Positions 53,942 through 61,763 of a stretch of DNA of 64,000 nt are shown here, piece by piece. The stretch spans positions 4,591,501 to 4,655,500 of the forward strand of contig NZ_JAUETR010000001.1 in NCBI RefSeq assembly GCF_032484785.1, given 5' to 3'. The translations under genes were made by a program, and so were the position numbers. Source of the stretch: Bradyrhizobium sp. SZCCHNS1050. Lineage in GTDB: Bacteria > Pseudomonadota > Alphaproteobacteria > Rhizobiales > Xanthobacteraceae. Positions within the stretch are counted from its first letter, which is position 1. Every line of letters begins with the position of its first letter. A model generated the notes under the pieces. It was given only the letters and a program-made list of their open reading frames with translations. It made no database searches and was not told where the DNA came from.

Positions 53942-54829
53942 GTGGCACGCGCACAATTCTCGACGGCCGGACGGATCCCCGCGCGGGGCGGCGTCGGCCT
54001 CAAGGCCGAGCACTATCGCGGCATCGTCGAAACGTGGCCCGATATCGGCTTCTTCGAGGTTCACGCCGAGAACTACATGGGCGCGGGCGGGCCACCGCAC
54101 CGCTATCTCACGGCTATTCGCGAGCGCTATCCGCTGTCGCTGCATGGAGTCGGATTGTCGATTGGTGCCGACCGCCCGCTCGACCAGGCCCATCTCGGCC
54201 GTCTCAAGCATCTGGTCGACCGCTACGAGCCGGGGCTGTTCTCGGAGCACCTGGCGTGGTCGACGCACGATACCGGTTTCCTCAACGATCTGCTTCCCGT
54301 TCCCTATACGGGCGAGACCCTGATCCGCGTCTGCGATCACATCGACGAGGTGCAGAGCGTGCTCGGCCGGCGGATGCTGCTGGAGAATCCATCGACCTAT
54401 GTCGCGTTCGCCGAGAGCAACTGGTCCGAGCCCGACTTCATCGCCGAGATCGCGCGTCGCACCGGCTGCGGTCTCCTGCTCGACGTCAACAACGTCCATG
54501 TCGCTGCGACCAATCAGCAGTGGGATCCGCATGGCTATCTTGCCGCCTTTCCGCTCGCGCAGGTGGTCGAGATCCATCTCGCCGGCCACGCCCGCGAAGC
54601 CGACGAGCACGGCAGGCCGCTGTTGATCGACACCCACGACCGGCCGGTCGACGACGTCGTCTGGTCGCTGTGTGCGCATGCGATCCGCGCGACCGGCCCG
54701 GTGCCGACATTGATCGAGTGGGACGCCGAGGTGCCGCCATGGCCGGTGCTCGCGGCGGAGGCGCGCCGGGCCGAGGCCATCATGCTCTCGCCGACGATGG
54801 AGGTGGCCTGTGACGCCGCCGCTTGCTGA
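53942..54829 (+). CDS. bufB: MNIO-type bufferin maturation enzyme, BufB/DUF692
   Basis: A 295-residue TIM-barrel multinuclear non-heme iron oxidase. Candidate metal ligands are seen in [55 protein letters not shown] and TLIEWDAE, the standard DUF692 set. It modifies precursor cysteines, by family knowledge to thiooxazole-type groups. The GTG at 53942 has GGAG upstream; the frame's earlier start at 53891 lies too close to bufA1. It overlaps bufC by 20 bases. Confidence 0.92.
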   Translation: MARAQFSTAGRIPARGGVGLKAEHYRGIVETWPDIGFFEVHAENYMGAGGPPHRYLTAIRERYPLSLHGVGLSIGADRPLDQAHLGRLKHLVDRYEPGLFSEHLAWSTHDTGFLNDLLPVPYTGETLIRVCDHIDEVQSVLGRRMLLENPSTYVAFAESNWSEPDFIAEIARRTGCGLLLDVNNVHVAATNQQWDPHGYLAAFPLAQVVEIHLAGHAREADEHGRPLLIDTHDRPVDDVVWSLCAHAIRATGPVPTLIEWDAEVPPWPVLAAEARRAEAIMLSPTMEVACDAAAC

Positions 54830-55601
54830 ACGTCTTGGCGGCTTTGCGCGCGCACTGCTCGATCCCGCGCAGCCGGTGCCTCCCGGCCTGGTTGGACCGG
54901 ATGGGACGCCGAGCGGGCGCCGGTTCGGCGTCTATCGCAACAATGTCGTGGCCGGCTTGACGGCGACGCTGAAGGACGCCTATCCGGCGGTTCATCGCAT
55001 CGTCGGGGAGGAGTTCTTCCAGGCCATGGCGCGCCGCCATCTGCTGTCCGAACTGCCGTGCTCGCCGATCCTGCTCGACTATGGCAGCGGCTTCGCGGCG
55101 TTCATTCGCGGCTTCGCACCGGCATCGGCACTGCCTTATCTGGCCGATGTCGCGGCGATCGAGCGCGCCTGGGCGGAGGCCTATCATGCGGCGGAAGCCC
55201 AGCCGGTCACACCTGCGGCTTTCGCCGCCCTAGCGCCGGCCGATCTGCCGGCTCTCCGCCTGCGCCTGCATCCATCCCTGCGGCTGGTCTGCTCGGCGTT
55301 TCCCGCGCTCACGGTCTGGCAGATGAATGTCGCGGAGGGAATTCCTGGCCCGGTCGATCTCGACGCGGGCGGCGAGGCGGTTCTGATCGTCCGTTCCGAG
55401 GCCGACGTCGTGGTTCGCGCGATCCCGTCGGGTAGTTTCGCGTTCGTTCAGGCCTTGTCGGCCGGGCGGTCGATGCTGAGGGCAGTCGAAGATGCGCTGC
55501 GCGAGGACGTTGGCTTCGACCTCGCCGGCACCCTCCACGATCTGATCCATGGCGGAGCGGTGATCGGCTTCGAGCGCGCGACGATGGGGGAGGCGTCATG
55601 A
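54810..55601 (+). CDS. bufC: Bufferin partner protein, BufC/DUF2063
   Basis: A 263-residue protein starting with GTG. The N-terminal half (about 5-100) is the DUF2063 putative DNA-binding-like domain ([30 protein letters not shown]). The C-terminal half is an RRE-like recognition part ([20 protein letters not shown]). In bufferin and related MNIO systems this partner presents the precursor to the BufB enzyme. It overlaps bufB by 20 bases and doxX by 4 bases. Confidence 0.88.
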   Translation: MTPPLAERLGGFARALLDPAQPVPPGLVGPDGTPSGRRFGVYRNNVVAGLTATLKDAYPAVHRIVGEEFFQAMARRHLLSELPCSPILLDYGSGFAAFIRGFAPASALPYLADVAAIERAWAEAYHAAEAQPVTPAAFAALAPADLPALRLRLHPSLRLVCSAFPALTVWQMNVAEGIPGPVDLDAGGEAVLIVRSEADVVVRAIPSGSFAFVQALSAGRSMLRAVEDALREDVGFDLAGTLHDLIHGGAVIGFERATMGEAS

Positions 55602-56104
55602 GCACGATCGCGGGCCGCCGGGCGCTCACCTTGGCCATGTCGGATGCGATCGATCGGTTCGCGCGACTGGCTCTCATCGTGGCGCCGCCGATGCTGCGCA
55701 TCGCGCTGGCGGTGCCGTTCTTCAAATCCGGACTCACCAAATGGGATGGCTTGCTGTCGCTGTCGCCGTCCGCGGTGTATCTGTTCGAGGACGAATTCAA
55801 GCTGCACCTGTTCGGACAGACCTATGACTTTCCCTGGCCCGCAGCCTTCGCTCATCTCGATGGCGTGGCCGAGATCGTGCTGCCGGTGCTCCTGGTGGTC
55901 GGGCTGGCGACCAGGGTCAGCGCGCTCGGGCTGTTGGTCATGACCGCCTTCATCCAGCTCGTCGTCCCGGATGGCTGGGCCAATTTTCATCTGCCCTGGG
56001 CTGCGATGGCGGTTGCGATCATCGCGCTCGGGCACGGGCCCTTCAGCGTCGATCAACTCGTCGTGCCGCTCGGTCGAAAACTGGAGAGCGCCGATGGGCA
56101 GTGA
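55598..56104 (+). CDS. DoxX-family membrane protein
   Basis: A 168-residue inner-membrane protein with four predicted helices (APPMLRIALAVPFFKSGLTK; then EIVLPVLLVVGLATRVSALG, LLVMTAFIQLVV and WAAMAVAIIALG). DoxX proteins often accompany DUF692/DUF2063 genes; a role in quinone-linked or thiosulfate redox chemistry is suspected. It overlaps its neighbours on both sides (4 and 11 bases). Confidence 0.88.
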   Translation: MSTIAGRRALTLAMSDAIDRFARLALIVAPPMLRIALAVPFFKSGLTKWDGLLSLSPSAVYLFEDEFKLHLFGQTYDFPWPAAFAHLDGVAEIVLPVLLVVGLATRVSALGLLVMTAFIQLVVPDGWANFHLPWAAMAVAIIALGHGPFSVDQLVVPLGRKLESADGQ

Positions 56105-56726
56105 CCAGAGCGCTCCTGCGCCGCGGCTGAGGCTCGTCGCGGTGGACGCGCAGAGCGGGGCGGACGTCAAGCCGGGACGCCGCGCGCTCGATTGGGCGAT
56201 TCTGATGGCGCATGCCCAGGAGGGCGATCGTGTCGCCTATCAGCGGCTGCTGCAGGAGATCTCGCCCTACCTTCGCTCTCTCGCGGCGCGGCACTGCAGG
56301 CAGCGTAGCGACATCGAGGACGCGGTGCAGGACGTGCTGTTGACCATTCACTCGATCCGCCACACCTATGATCCGACGCGCCCGTTCGCGCCGTGGCTGG
56401 TGACCATCACCAACCGTCGCCTGATCGACCGAGTACGGCGGCAGTCGCGCCAATGGCGGCGCGAGACTGTGCTGTCTCCCGAGCACGAGATCGCAGCCGA
56501 GCCCGAGACCGGCGTGGAGGCGGCGCCCGACCGCCGCGAATTGGAGCTGGCGATCGACAATCTCCCGCCAGCGCAGCAGCAGGCCGTGCGGCTGTTGAAG
56601 CTCAGGGAGCTGTCGCTCAAGGAGGCCTCGGCGGCAACCGGAATGTCCACGACCTCATTGAAGGTGAACATGCACCGCGCTCTGAAGAGCCTTCAGAAGC
56701 TGCTCATTCCGCGGAACGAGCCATGA
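56094..56726 (+). CDS. sigF: ECF RNA polymerase sigma factor, SigF-like
   Basis: A 210-residue ECF sigma factor. Region 2 (about 45-115) contains YLRSLAARHCRQRSDIEDAV, then QDVLLTIHSIRHTYDPTRPF and WLVTITNRRLIDRVRR. Region 4 (about 145-205) contains LPPAQQQAVRLLKLRELSLK, then TGMSTTSLKVNMHRALKSLQ. It has an N-terminal extension of about 40 residues, as in SigF-type (NrsF-linked) factors. It overlaps doxX by 11 bases and nrsF by 4 bases, so it is made with the bufferin proteins. The three GTAACC promoters around it are its likely targets. Confidence 0.9.
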   Translation: MGSDQSAPAPRLRLVAVDAQSGADVKPGRRALDWAILMAHAQEGDRVAYQRLLQEISPYLRSLAARHCRQRSDIEDAVQDVLLTIHSIRHTYDPTRPFAPWLVTITNRRLIDRVRRQSRQWRRETVLSPEHEIAAEPETGVEAAPDRRELELAIDNLPPAQQQAVRLLKLRELSLKEASAATGMSTTSLKVNMHRALKSLQKLLIPRNEP

Positions 56727-57391
56727 TCAAGACCGACGATCTGATCAACTCTCTTGCGACTGACATGCGGCCCGTGAAGCGGCTGCGGCCCCCGCTGTTG
56801 CGCGCCTGCACTTGGCTGATCGGGGCCGGTGCCGTGGTGGCGCTGCTCGCCGTCAACCAGGGGATCCGTCCAGATCTGGTGCAACGTCTGCACGATGCGC
56901 CATTCGTGACCAGCCTCGTCGGCTCGATCCTGACCGGCGTGCTGGCCGCGATCGCGGCATTCCTGGTCAGCCTTCCCGACCGCTCGCGGTGGTGGATGCT
57001 GCTGCCGCTGCCGGCGCTGGCGCTATGGCTGTCCAACATCGGCTACCAGTGCCTCACCGACTGGGTTGCGGTCGGTCCAGACGGCATGAGCCCCGGCGAG
57101 GCGGCCCGCTGCTTCACGACGCTCGCCGTGACGAGCCTGCCGTTGTCGCTGGCCCTGCTGGTGATGCTGCGCTACGCGGCGCGGCTGCGGCCGACCATCG
57201 TCGCCTTGACCGGCGGCGTCGCCGTATCTGCGATCACGTCGACGGCGCTCGCGCTGTTTCATACGATCGACGCCTCGGTGATGATCCTGATGTGGAACGT
57301 CGGAACGGCTGTCCTGCTGATCGGGGCGGGCGGCCTGTTCGGCCGTCGCATGTTCGGCTGGGTCGCGCCGCGTGTCTTCGCGCACGACTGA
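56723..57391 (+). CDS. nrsF: NrsF-family (DUF1109) anti-sigma factor
   Basis: A 222-residue inner-membrane protein with six predicted helices. A short cytoplasmic N-terminus (MIKTDDLINSLATDMRPVKR) is characteristic of DUF1109/NrsF proteins, which hold SigF-type sigma factors at the membrane until stress. In Caulobacter a conserved Cys pair senses metal stress. Here several Cys are visible, including GYQCLTDW and AARCFTTL in the central periplasmic region. Last gene of the bufferin operon, overlapping the sigma gene by 4 bases. Confidence 0.9.
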   Translation: MIKTDDLINSLATDMRPVKRLRPPLLRACTWLIGAGAVVALLAVNQGIRPDLVQRLHDAPFVTSLVGSILTGVLAAIAAFLVSLPDRSRWWMLLPLPALALWLSNIGYQCLTDWVAVGPDGMSPGEAARCFTTLAVTSLPLSLALLVMLRYAARLRPTIVALTGGVAVSAITSTALALFHTIDASVMILMWNVGTAVLLIGAGGLFGRRMFGWVAPRVFAHD

Positions 57392-57420
57392 GCTCGCCGT
57401 TCGTCGACCGACGCGGACCG

Positions 57421-57446
57421 GTAACCTTCGTCGTGCCTGGAGCGAA
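57421..57446 (+). promoter_or_regulatory. Predicted ECF sigma promoter GTAACC-N16-CGAA, upstream of a dead gene
   Basis: GTAACC (57421-57426) and CGAA (57443-57446) are exactly 16 bases apart. The last six spacer bases and the -10 (CTGGAGCGAAC) are identical to those of the bufA1 promoter. A ribosome site (GAGGAGAATGAG) and ATG at 57529 follow at nearly the same distance as in bufA1. The promoter is intact although the gene behind it is not. Confidence 0.75.
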
Positions 57447-57528
57447 CAGTCCGCGGGCTCGGGCGCAGATAGCCCTGTCGCGACGCGCATCGCGCGTCGA
57501 TGTTCACGGACGCGAGGAGAATGAGACC

Positions 57529-57924
57529 ATGCAACGATCGAAACCCCTAGCCGGGTAGACAAGTGCGGCGCTGATGTTGGCGGCGCTCGCGCCGGCCGGG
57601 CCGCCGATGCGACCCATCTGTCGTTCGTCACGCACGCGGCGTTCCTCTCGGCGGAGACGAAGCAGCCGAAGCCGCTCGATCCCCATGCCTTCGTCGCCGA
57701 CGCGCCGGCCGCTGTCGGTCCGCAGAACGTCTCCCACGTCGCGGGGGTCCGGCCGGCCTTGATCGAACAGGATGCGAAGACCGCCGTTGTCGCCAACGCG
57801 AAGGGTGAGCCGGAACGACGAATGATTTTGTGGCCGGAGCGAACGGCAAAGCGAAGCTGACGATCGTCGCGCCACAGCCGCTGACCATGACAACGCCGTG
57901 CTGCTGGTCTATCACAGCGACGGA
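57529..57924 (+). pseudogene. Decayed exported-protein gene of the ECF regulon
   Basis: Coherent protein sequence is spread over three frames. It starts MQRSKPLAG, then a TAG at 57556-57558, then a hydrophobic signal-like stretch (SAALMLAALAPAG) in the same frame. From about 57603 a second frame reads ATHLSFVTHAAFLSAETKQP, then VADAPAAVGPQNVSHVAGVR, to AKGEP. From about 57815 a third frame reads NDFVAGANGKAKLTIVAPQP. At 57886 a one-base loss moves to HDNAVLLVYHSDG, where it is cut off. The missing middle suggests an internal deletion. The original was probably a periplasmic protein; I do not recognise the family with certainty. Confidence 0.7.
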
Positions 57925-58189
57925 CCGCCGCTTCGTCCGGCAGCGTCTCGATGGTCGCCAATACCTTCTCGACGTTGCGCAGCAGTTCGAGCGACGGCGG
58001 CAGCATCGAGATCTGCTCGCGCCTGACGAGCTGCTTCACCCACCAGAGCGGGTCATGCGCCCGATCGAGATCCGCCAGCGGCTTGCCGACGCCGGCAGAT
58101 TGTCGAATGCGCCATGGTCCTGGGCAGATGCGGATCTGCACCTCGACCCAGGACTCGCAGCTCGCGGTCAGTGGCTTACGCTCCGTCAT
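57917..58189 (-). pseudogene. DUF1992 (DnaJC28-like) gene remnant
   Basis: The frame from the ATG at 58189 reads ESWVEVQIR, is disrupted, then resumes GVGKPLADLDRAHDPLWWVK and SLELLRNVEKVLATIETLPD, ending AAVRR at 57917. The missing link AQDHGAFDNLP is present in another frame between the two parts, so two compensating indels are inferred. The whole gives the DUF1992 pattern (FDNLPGxGKPL). The C-terminal end runs straight into the plus-strand pseudogene. Although the frame stays formally open to 57023, the rest is antisense of other genes. Confidence 0.75.
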
Positions 58190-58502
58190 GCCCGGCCGGA
58201 CCTTTTTTGTCGCATCGACGGCACGAGGCCATCACCGGCCGAGATCGGCGGCAAAAATAGTGGTTGCTGTTTTTCAGAAATTATGCTTATATCCGGTATC
58301 CCGCCTCGAGCAGAGGGACGTACGCGTCGTCACGAACGTGGAGGCGGGCTGCGATGGACGTGACGGCTGCGCCTGACGAGCGCGGGCGTTACGGACGGCG
58401 AAGTCGTGTGGTCCTGGCCTCTCGACGCTGAGGTCAAGTCCGGGGTCGTTGCTGTGACGGCACGCGCGGGCGATGGGGGCAAGAACGCCGATCCCCAGGG
58501 AG

Positions 58503-58690
58503 AGCACGAAGGACACCGTTAAAACCGATCGCGCGGGGAAGGCCGGGTCTGTCCGGCTGTACCTGTGGTACCTGCCGCCTGCATTCTTTTGAGCAGGCGG
58601 GCCACGGGCCTCAGCCGAGGTCCGGCCTTCCTCGCGCCCTCTCGTTGTTCAGAGGGACACGAATGCTGCATCACCCGGGCACGACGTGCC
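58503..58690. repeat. Structured intergenic element, probable Bradyrhizobium-type interspersed repeat
   Basis: The 58190-58975 region has no coding character. This part can fold into hairpins: CCGCCTGC (58575-58582) with GCAGGCGG (58593-58600), and CCCTCT (58637-58642) with AGAGGG (58651-58656). From memory, the phrases GAAGGCCGG and CGCGCCCTCTCGTTGTTC recur as a dispersed element in Bradyrhizobium genomes; a genome search is needed to confirm. The 313 bases before it (58190-58502) hold an AT-rich patch near 58250-58295 and nothing else I can name. Confidence 0.45.
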
Positions 58691-58754
58691 GCGGGATGAA
58701 AGATGCTTATCAGTTCGCCTCCGTGATGAGGCCGAAGGTGTCGACATCTACTCA

Positions 58755-58815
58755 ACTGTCGTCCCGGACAAGCGCGCAACGCGCGCGCCGATCCGGGATC
58801 CATAACCCCAGGGAG
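58755..58815. repeat. RPE-like GC-rich inverted element
   Basis: GTCGTCCCGGACAAGCGCG starts a GC-rich palindromic block (CGCGCAACGCGCGCG) that ends GATCCGGGATCCATAACCCC. The TCCCGG...CCGGGA halves pair across it. This is the form of short palindromic elements common between genes in Bradyrhizobium and Rhodopseudomonas (general knowledge, not searched). It lies 217 bases before the NTF2-like gene. Confidence 0.5.
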
Positions 58816-59031
58816 ATGTGCGAGGCACGATGGTCGACCATTCTCGCCCAGCCACATCCGCCGCGGCGTATGGATCCAGGGTCGGCGTCGGCCAACGCTC
58901 CGCGTTGTCGGACTTGCCCGGGACGACATCGAATGCTTGGCGCGTTTTGGACTTCATCACCAGCAATGTGAGTTTTGCAGCGCTGCTCCGATCCATGTAT
59001 TCAGCAGCCGCGCAACACGGAGGAAATGCAC

Positions 59032-59640
59032 ATGACCAAGACCGCCACCGAGATCGAGGACGACCGTCAGATCCGCGAACTGTTGCAGAACTGGGCGATC
59101 TGGCGCGATGCCGGTGATTGGGAGCGTTTCCGCACGGTGTGGCATCCGGATGGGCGGATGATGGCGACGTGGACGCAGGGCACCGGTGACGAGTTCATCG
59201 AGATCAGCAAGGCGGCCTGGGCCAAGGGTGTCAACATCCTGCACTTTCTCGGCGGCATCTCGGTCGATCTCGCCGGCCATCGCGCGATCTCCCAGACCAA
59301 GATGACGATCTCACAGCGGGCCGAGGTCGAAGGCGTCGTGTGCGACGTGCTCTGCACCGGCCGCTTCTACGACTTCCTCGAGAAGCGCGCGGGCAAATGG
59401 GGCATCGTGCTGCGCCAGCCGATCTACGAGAAGGATCGCATGGACCCGGTGACGCCGGGCGCGGTGCCGGCGCTGGATTGCGCGCTGCTGGAGCAGTTTC
59501 CCGTGGGGTATCGGCATCTCGCCTATCTGCAGACGCGCATCGGCTACACGGTGAAGCGCGACATGCCCGGGCTGAAGGGGCCGGAGGTCGAAGCGCTCTA
59601 TGCGTGCGGCGCCGCGTGGCTGCGGGGCGAGGGGCTGTGA
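59032..59640 (+). CDS. NTF2/SnoaL-like protein upstream of the vanillate genes
   Basis: A 202-residue protein. The SnoaL_4-type core (about 5-140) reads DRQIRELLQNWAIWRDAGDW, then HPDGRMMATWTQGTGDEF, and WGIVLRQPIYEKDRMDPVTP. Aromatic dioxygenase small subunits and several dehydratases share this fold; the substrate is unknown. A 60-residue C-terminal extension follows (LAYLQTRIGYTVKRDMPGLK). The ATG at 59032 is 8 bases after GGAGG; the ATG at 59026 is too close to it. It may act on an aromatic in the vanillate context, which is inference only. Confidence 0.82.
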   Translation: MTKTATEIEDDRQIRELLQNWAIWRDAGDWERFRTVWHPDGRMMATWTQGTGDEFIEISKAAWAKGVNILHFLGGISVDLAGHRAISQTKMTISQRAEVEGVVCDVLCTGRFYDFLEKRAGKWGIVLRQPIYEKDRMDPVTPGAVPALDCALLEQFPVGYRHLAYLQTRIGYTVKRDMPGLKGPEVEALYACGAAWLRGEGL

Positions 59641-59836
59641 TCATCGGCCCCTGCGTCGCCGGTGCCGCGCTCCGAACGGAACAGCTCTCGCCGAGGGGGC
59701 TGATCCGGCGGATCTCTGGGGCCGTTACCGAGCGGGTGAGTCTTTTTCGGAGTGCCTAGCGGAATCAGCGCAAGTGCTTGAATCAGAAGGGATTGTCTGT
59801 CAGCCTTGTTCCTTGAAGCGGAACCGCCGTGCGGCT

Positions 59837-59930
59837 ATTGTATACAGGATTGGCAGTTTTCCGCCGGGAGAAGGCGGAACTTGCGCCTCCTCCCCCGTTT
59901 GCTGTATACAATGACCAGCTAGAAGTATAC
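59837..59930. promoter_or_regulatory. VanR-type operator region upstream of vanA
   Basis: ATTGTATACAG (59837-59847) and its inverted copy CTGTATACAAT (59902-59912) flank a small hairpin (CCGCC/GGCGG at 59861-59877). A third GTATAC core lies at 59925-59930, 17 bases before vanA. Such TTGTATACAA-type palindromes suit the FCD GntR regulator VanR encoded at 60998. Two inverted sites 65 bases apart could support DNA looping. The 307-base spacer 59641-59947 holds no gene. Confidence 0.75.
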
Positions 59931-59947
59931 CGCCACGAGGACACGCC

Positions 59948-60991
59948 ATGGCCGCTTCTTTTCCGATGAATGCCTGGTACGCCGCGGCCTGGGACGCCGA
60001 GGTCAAGCAGGCCCTGCTGCCGCGGACGATCTGCGGCAAGCACGTCGTGATGTTCCGCAAGGCCGACGGCACCATCGCCGCGCTCGAAGATGCCTGCTGG
60101 CACCGGCTGGTGCCGCTGTCCAAGGGCCGGCTGGAAGGCGACACCGTCGTTTGCGGCTATCACGGCTTGAAATTCAGCCCGCAGGGCCGCTGCACGTTCA
60201 TGCCGTCGCAGGAGACCATCAACCCCTCGGCCTGCGTGCGGGCCTATCCGGCGGTCGAGCGGCATCGGTTCATCTGGCTGTGGATGGGCGATCCGGCGCT
60301 GGCCGATCCGGCTGCCATTCCCGACATGCACTGGAATCACGATCCGGCCTGGGCCGGCGATGGCAAGACCATCCACGTCAAATGCGACTACCGGCTGGTG
60401 GTCGACAATCTGATGGACCTCACGCACGAGACCTTCGTGCACGGCTCGTCGATCGGCAACGACGCGGTGGCGGAAGCGCCGTTCGACGTCACCCATGGCG
60501 AGCGCACCGCGACCGTGACGCGCTGGATGCGCGGCATCGAGCCGCCGCCGTTCTGGGCCAGGCAGCTCGGCAAGCCGGGCCTGGTCGACCGCTGGCAGAT
60601 CATCCGCTTCGAAGCGCCGTGCACGGTGACGATCGACGTCGGCGTCGCACCGGCCGGCACGGGCGCGCCGGAGGGCGACCGCTCGCAGGGCGTCAACGGC
60701 ATGGTGCTCAACACCATCACGCCAGAGACCGACAAGACCTGCCACTATTTCTGGGCGTTCGCCCGCAACTACCAGCTCTCCGAGCAGCGGCTGACGACGG
60801 AGATCCGCGAGGGCGTGTCGGGCATCTTCCGCGAAGACGAGCTGATCCTGGAAGCGCAGCAGCGCGCGATGGACGAGAATCCGGGACGCGTGTTCTACAA
60901 CCTCAACATCGATGCAGGCGCAATGTGGGCACGGCGGATCATCGATCGGATGATCGCGCGCGAAACGCCGCTGCGTGAAGCCGCGGAGTAG
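59948..60991 (+). CDS. vanA: Vanillate O-demethylase oxygenase subunit
   Basis: A 347-residue Rieske non-heme iron oxygenase. The [2Fe-2S] ligands lie in DACWHRLVPLSKG and VVCGYHGLKF. The mononuclear iron ligands are in NLMDLTHETFVHG. It demethylates vanillate to protocatechuate and formaldehyde using electrons from VanB. The N-terminus PMNAWYAAAWDAEV is the family hallmark. Length is typical. It is followed after 6 bases by the regulator gene and then by vanB. Confidence 0.93.
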   Translation: MAASFPMNAWYAAAWDAEVKQALLPRTICGKHVVMFRKADGTIAALEDACWHRLVPLSKGRLEGDTVVCGYHGLKFSPQGRCTFMPSQETINPSACVRAYPAVERHRFIWLWMGDPALADPAAIPDMHWNHDPAWAGDGKTIHVKCDYRLVVDNLMDLTHETFVHGSSIGNDAVAEAPFDVTHGERTATVTRWMRGIEPPPFWARQLGKPGLVDRWQIIRFEAPCTVTIDVGVAPAGTGAPEGDRSQGVNGMVLNTITPETDKTCHYFWAFARNYQLSEQRLTTEIREGVSGIFREDELILEAQQRAMDENPGRVFYNLNIDAGAMWARRIIDRMIARETPLREAAE

Positions 60992-60997
60992 AATGGA

Positions 60998-61753
60998 ATG
61001 GCCGAGCGTGACAGCGAGCGTTCGATCTCGCAGACCGTACGTGCGCAGCTCACCTTGCGCGACCTGATCCTCACCGGCGGCTTGCGCCCCGGCGAGCGCA
61101 TCTCCGAGCTGCAGGCGGTGGAGGCCGCCGGCGTCTCGCGCACGCCGGTGCGCATGGCGTTGGTGCGGCTCGAGGAGGAGGGGCTGCTGGAGGCCATTCC
61201 GTCCGGCGGCTTCATGGTGAAATCGTTCTCCGAGCGCGACGTGCTCGACTCCATCGAGGTGCGCGGCACGATGGAAGGACTGGCAGCGCGGCTTGCCGCC
61301 GAGCGCGGCGTGTCCGTGCGCGACACCGAGCCGATGCGCGAGTGCCTCGCCCAGATCGACGAGCTGATCGCGCCGGCCGAGCTCTCGTTCGACGCGTTCT
61401 CGGCCTATGTGGCGCTGAACGCGCGCTTTCATGCCCTGCTGGCCGAACTGTCGCGCAGCCCGCCGGTGATCCGCCAGGTCGACCGCGCCAGCGCGCTGCC
61501 GTTCGCCTCGCCGAGCGGCTTCGTGATGGCGCAATCGGCGCTGCCGGAGGCGCGTCACATCCTGGTGGTCGCGCAGGAGCATCACCGCATCGTCATCGAT
61601 GCGATCGAGAACCGCGAGGGCGCCCGCGCCGAGAGCATCATGCGCGAGCATGCGCGGCTGGCGGCCCGCAACCTGCGGCTCGCCGTGAAGGCGCGTGGTC
61701 CGATGGACCTGGTGCCCGCGGCGGTGCTGATCAAGACGCAGATCAACGGCTGA
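60998..61753 (+). CDS. vanR: GntR-family (FCD) regulator of vanillate genes
   Basis: A 251-residue repressor. Winged-helix signature ELQAVEAAGVSRTPVRMALV lies in residues 10-80. The FCD domain has ALNARFHALLAELSRSPPVI and the later metal-binding His in VAQEHHRIVIDAI. It lies between vanA and vanB, the arrangement seen in several alphaproteobacteria. It probably binds the GTATAC palindromes at 59837-59930 and is released by vanillate (known for VanR). Confidence 0.9.
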   Translation: MAERDSERSISQTVRAQLTLRDLILTGGLRPGERISELQAVEAAGVSRTPVRMALVRLEEEGLLEAIPSGGFMVKSFSERDVLDSIEVRGTMEGLAARLAAERGVSVRDTEPMRECLAQIDELIAPAELSFDAFSAYVALNARFHALLAELSRSPPVIRQVDRASALPFASPSGFVMAQSALPEARHILVVAQEHHRIVIDAIENREGARAESIMREHARLAARNLRLAVKARGPMDLVPAAVLIKTQING

Positions 61754-61763
61754 GGAGGCGATC

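Noticed and set aside
57023..58189. 388-codon minus-strand ORF as one gene
   Set aside because: Only the first about 90 codons are DUF1992-like, and those are frame-broken. The rest is antisense to the plus-strand pseudogene and nrsF.
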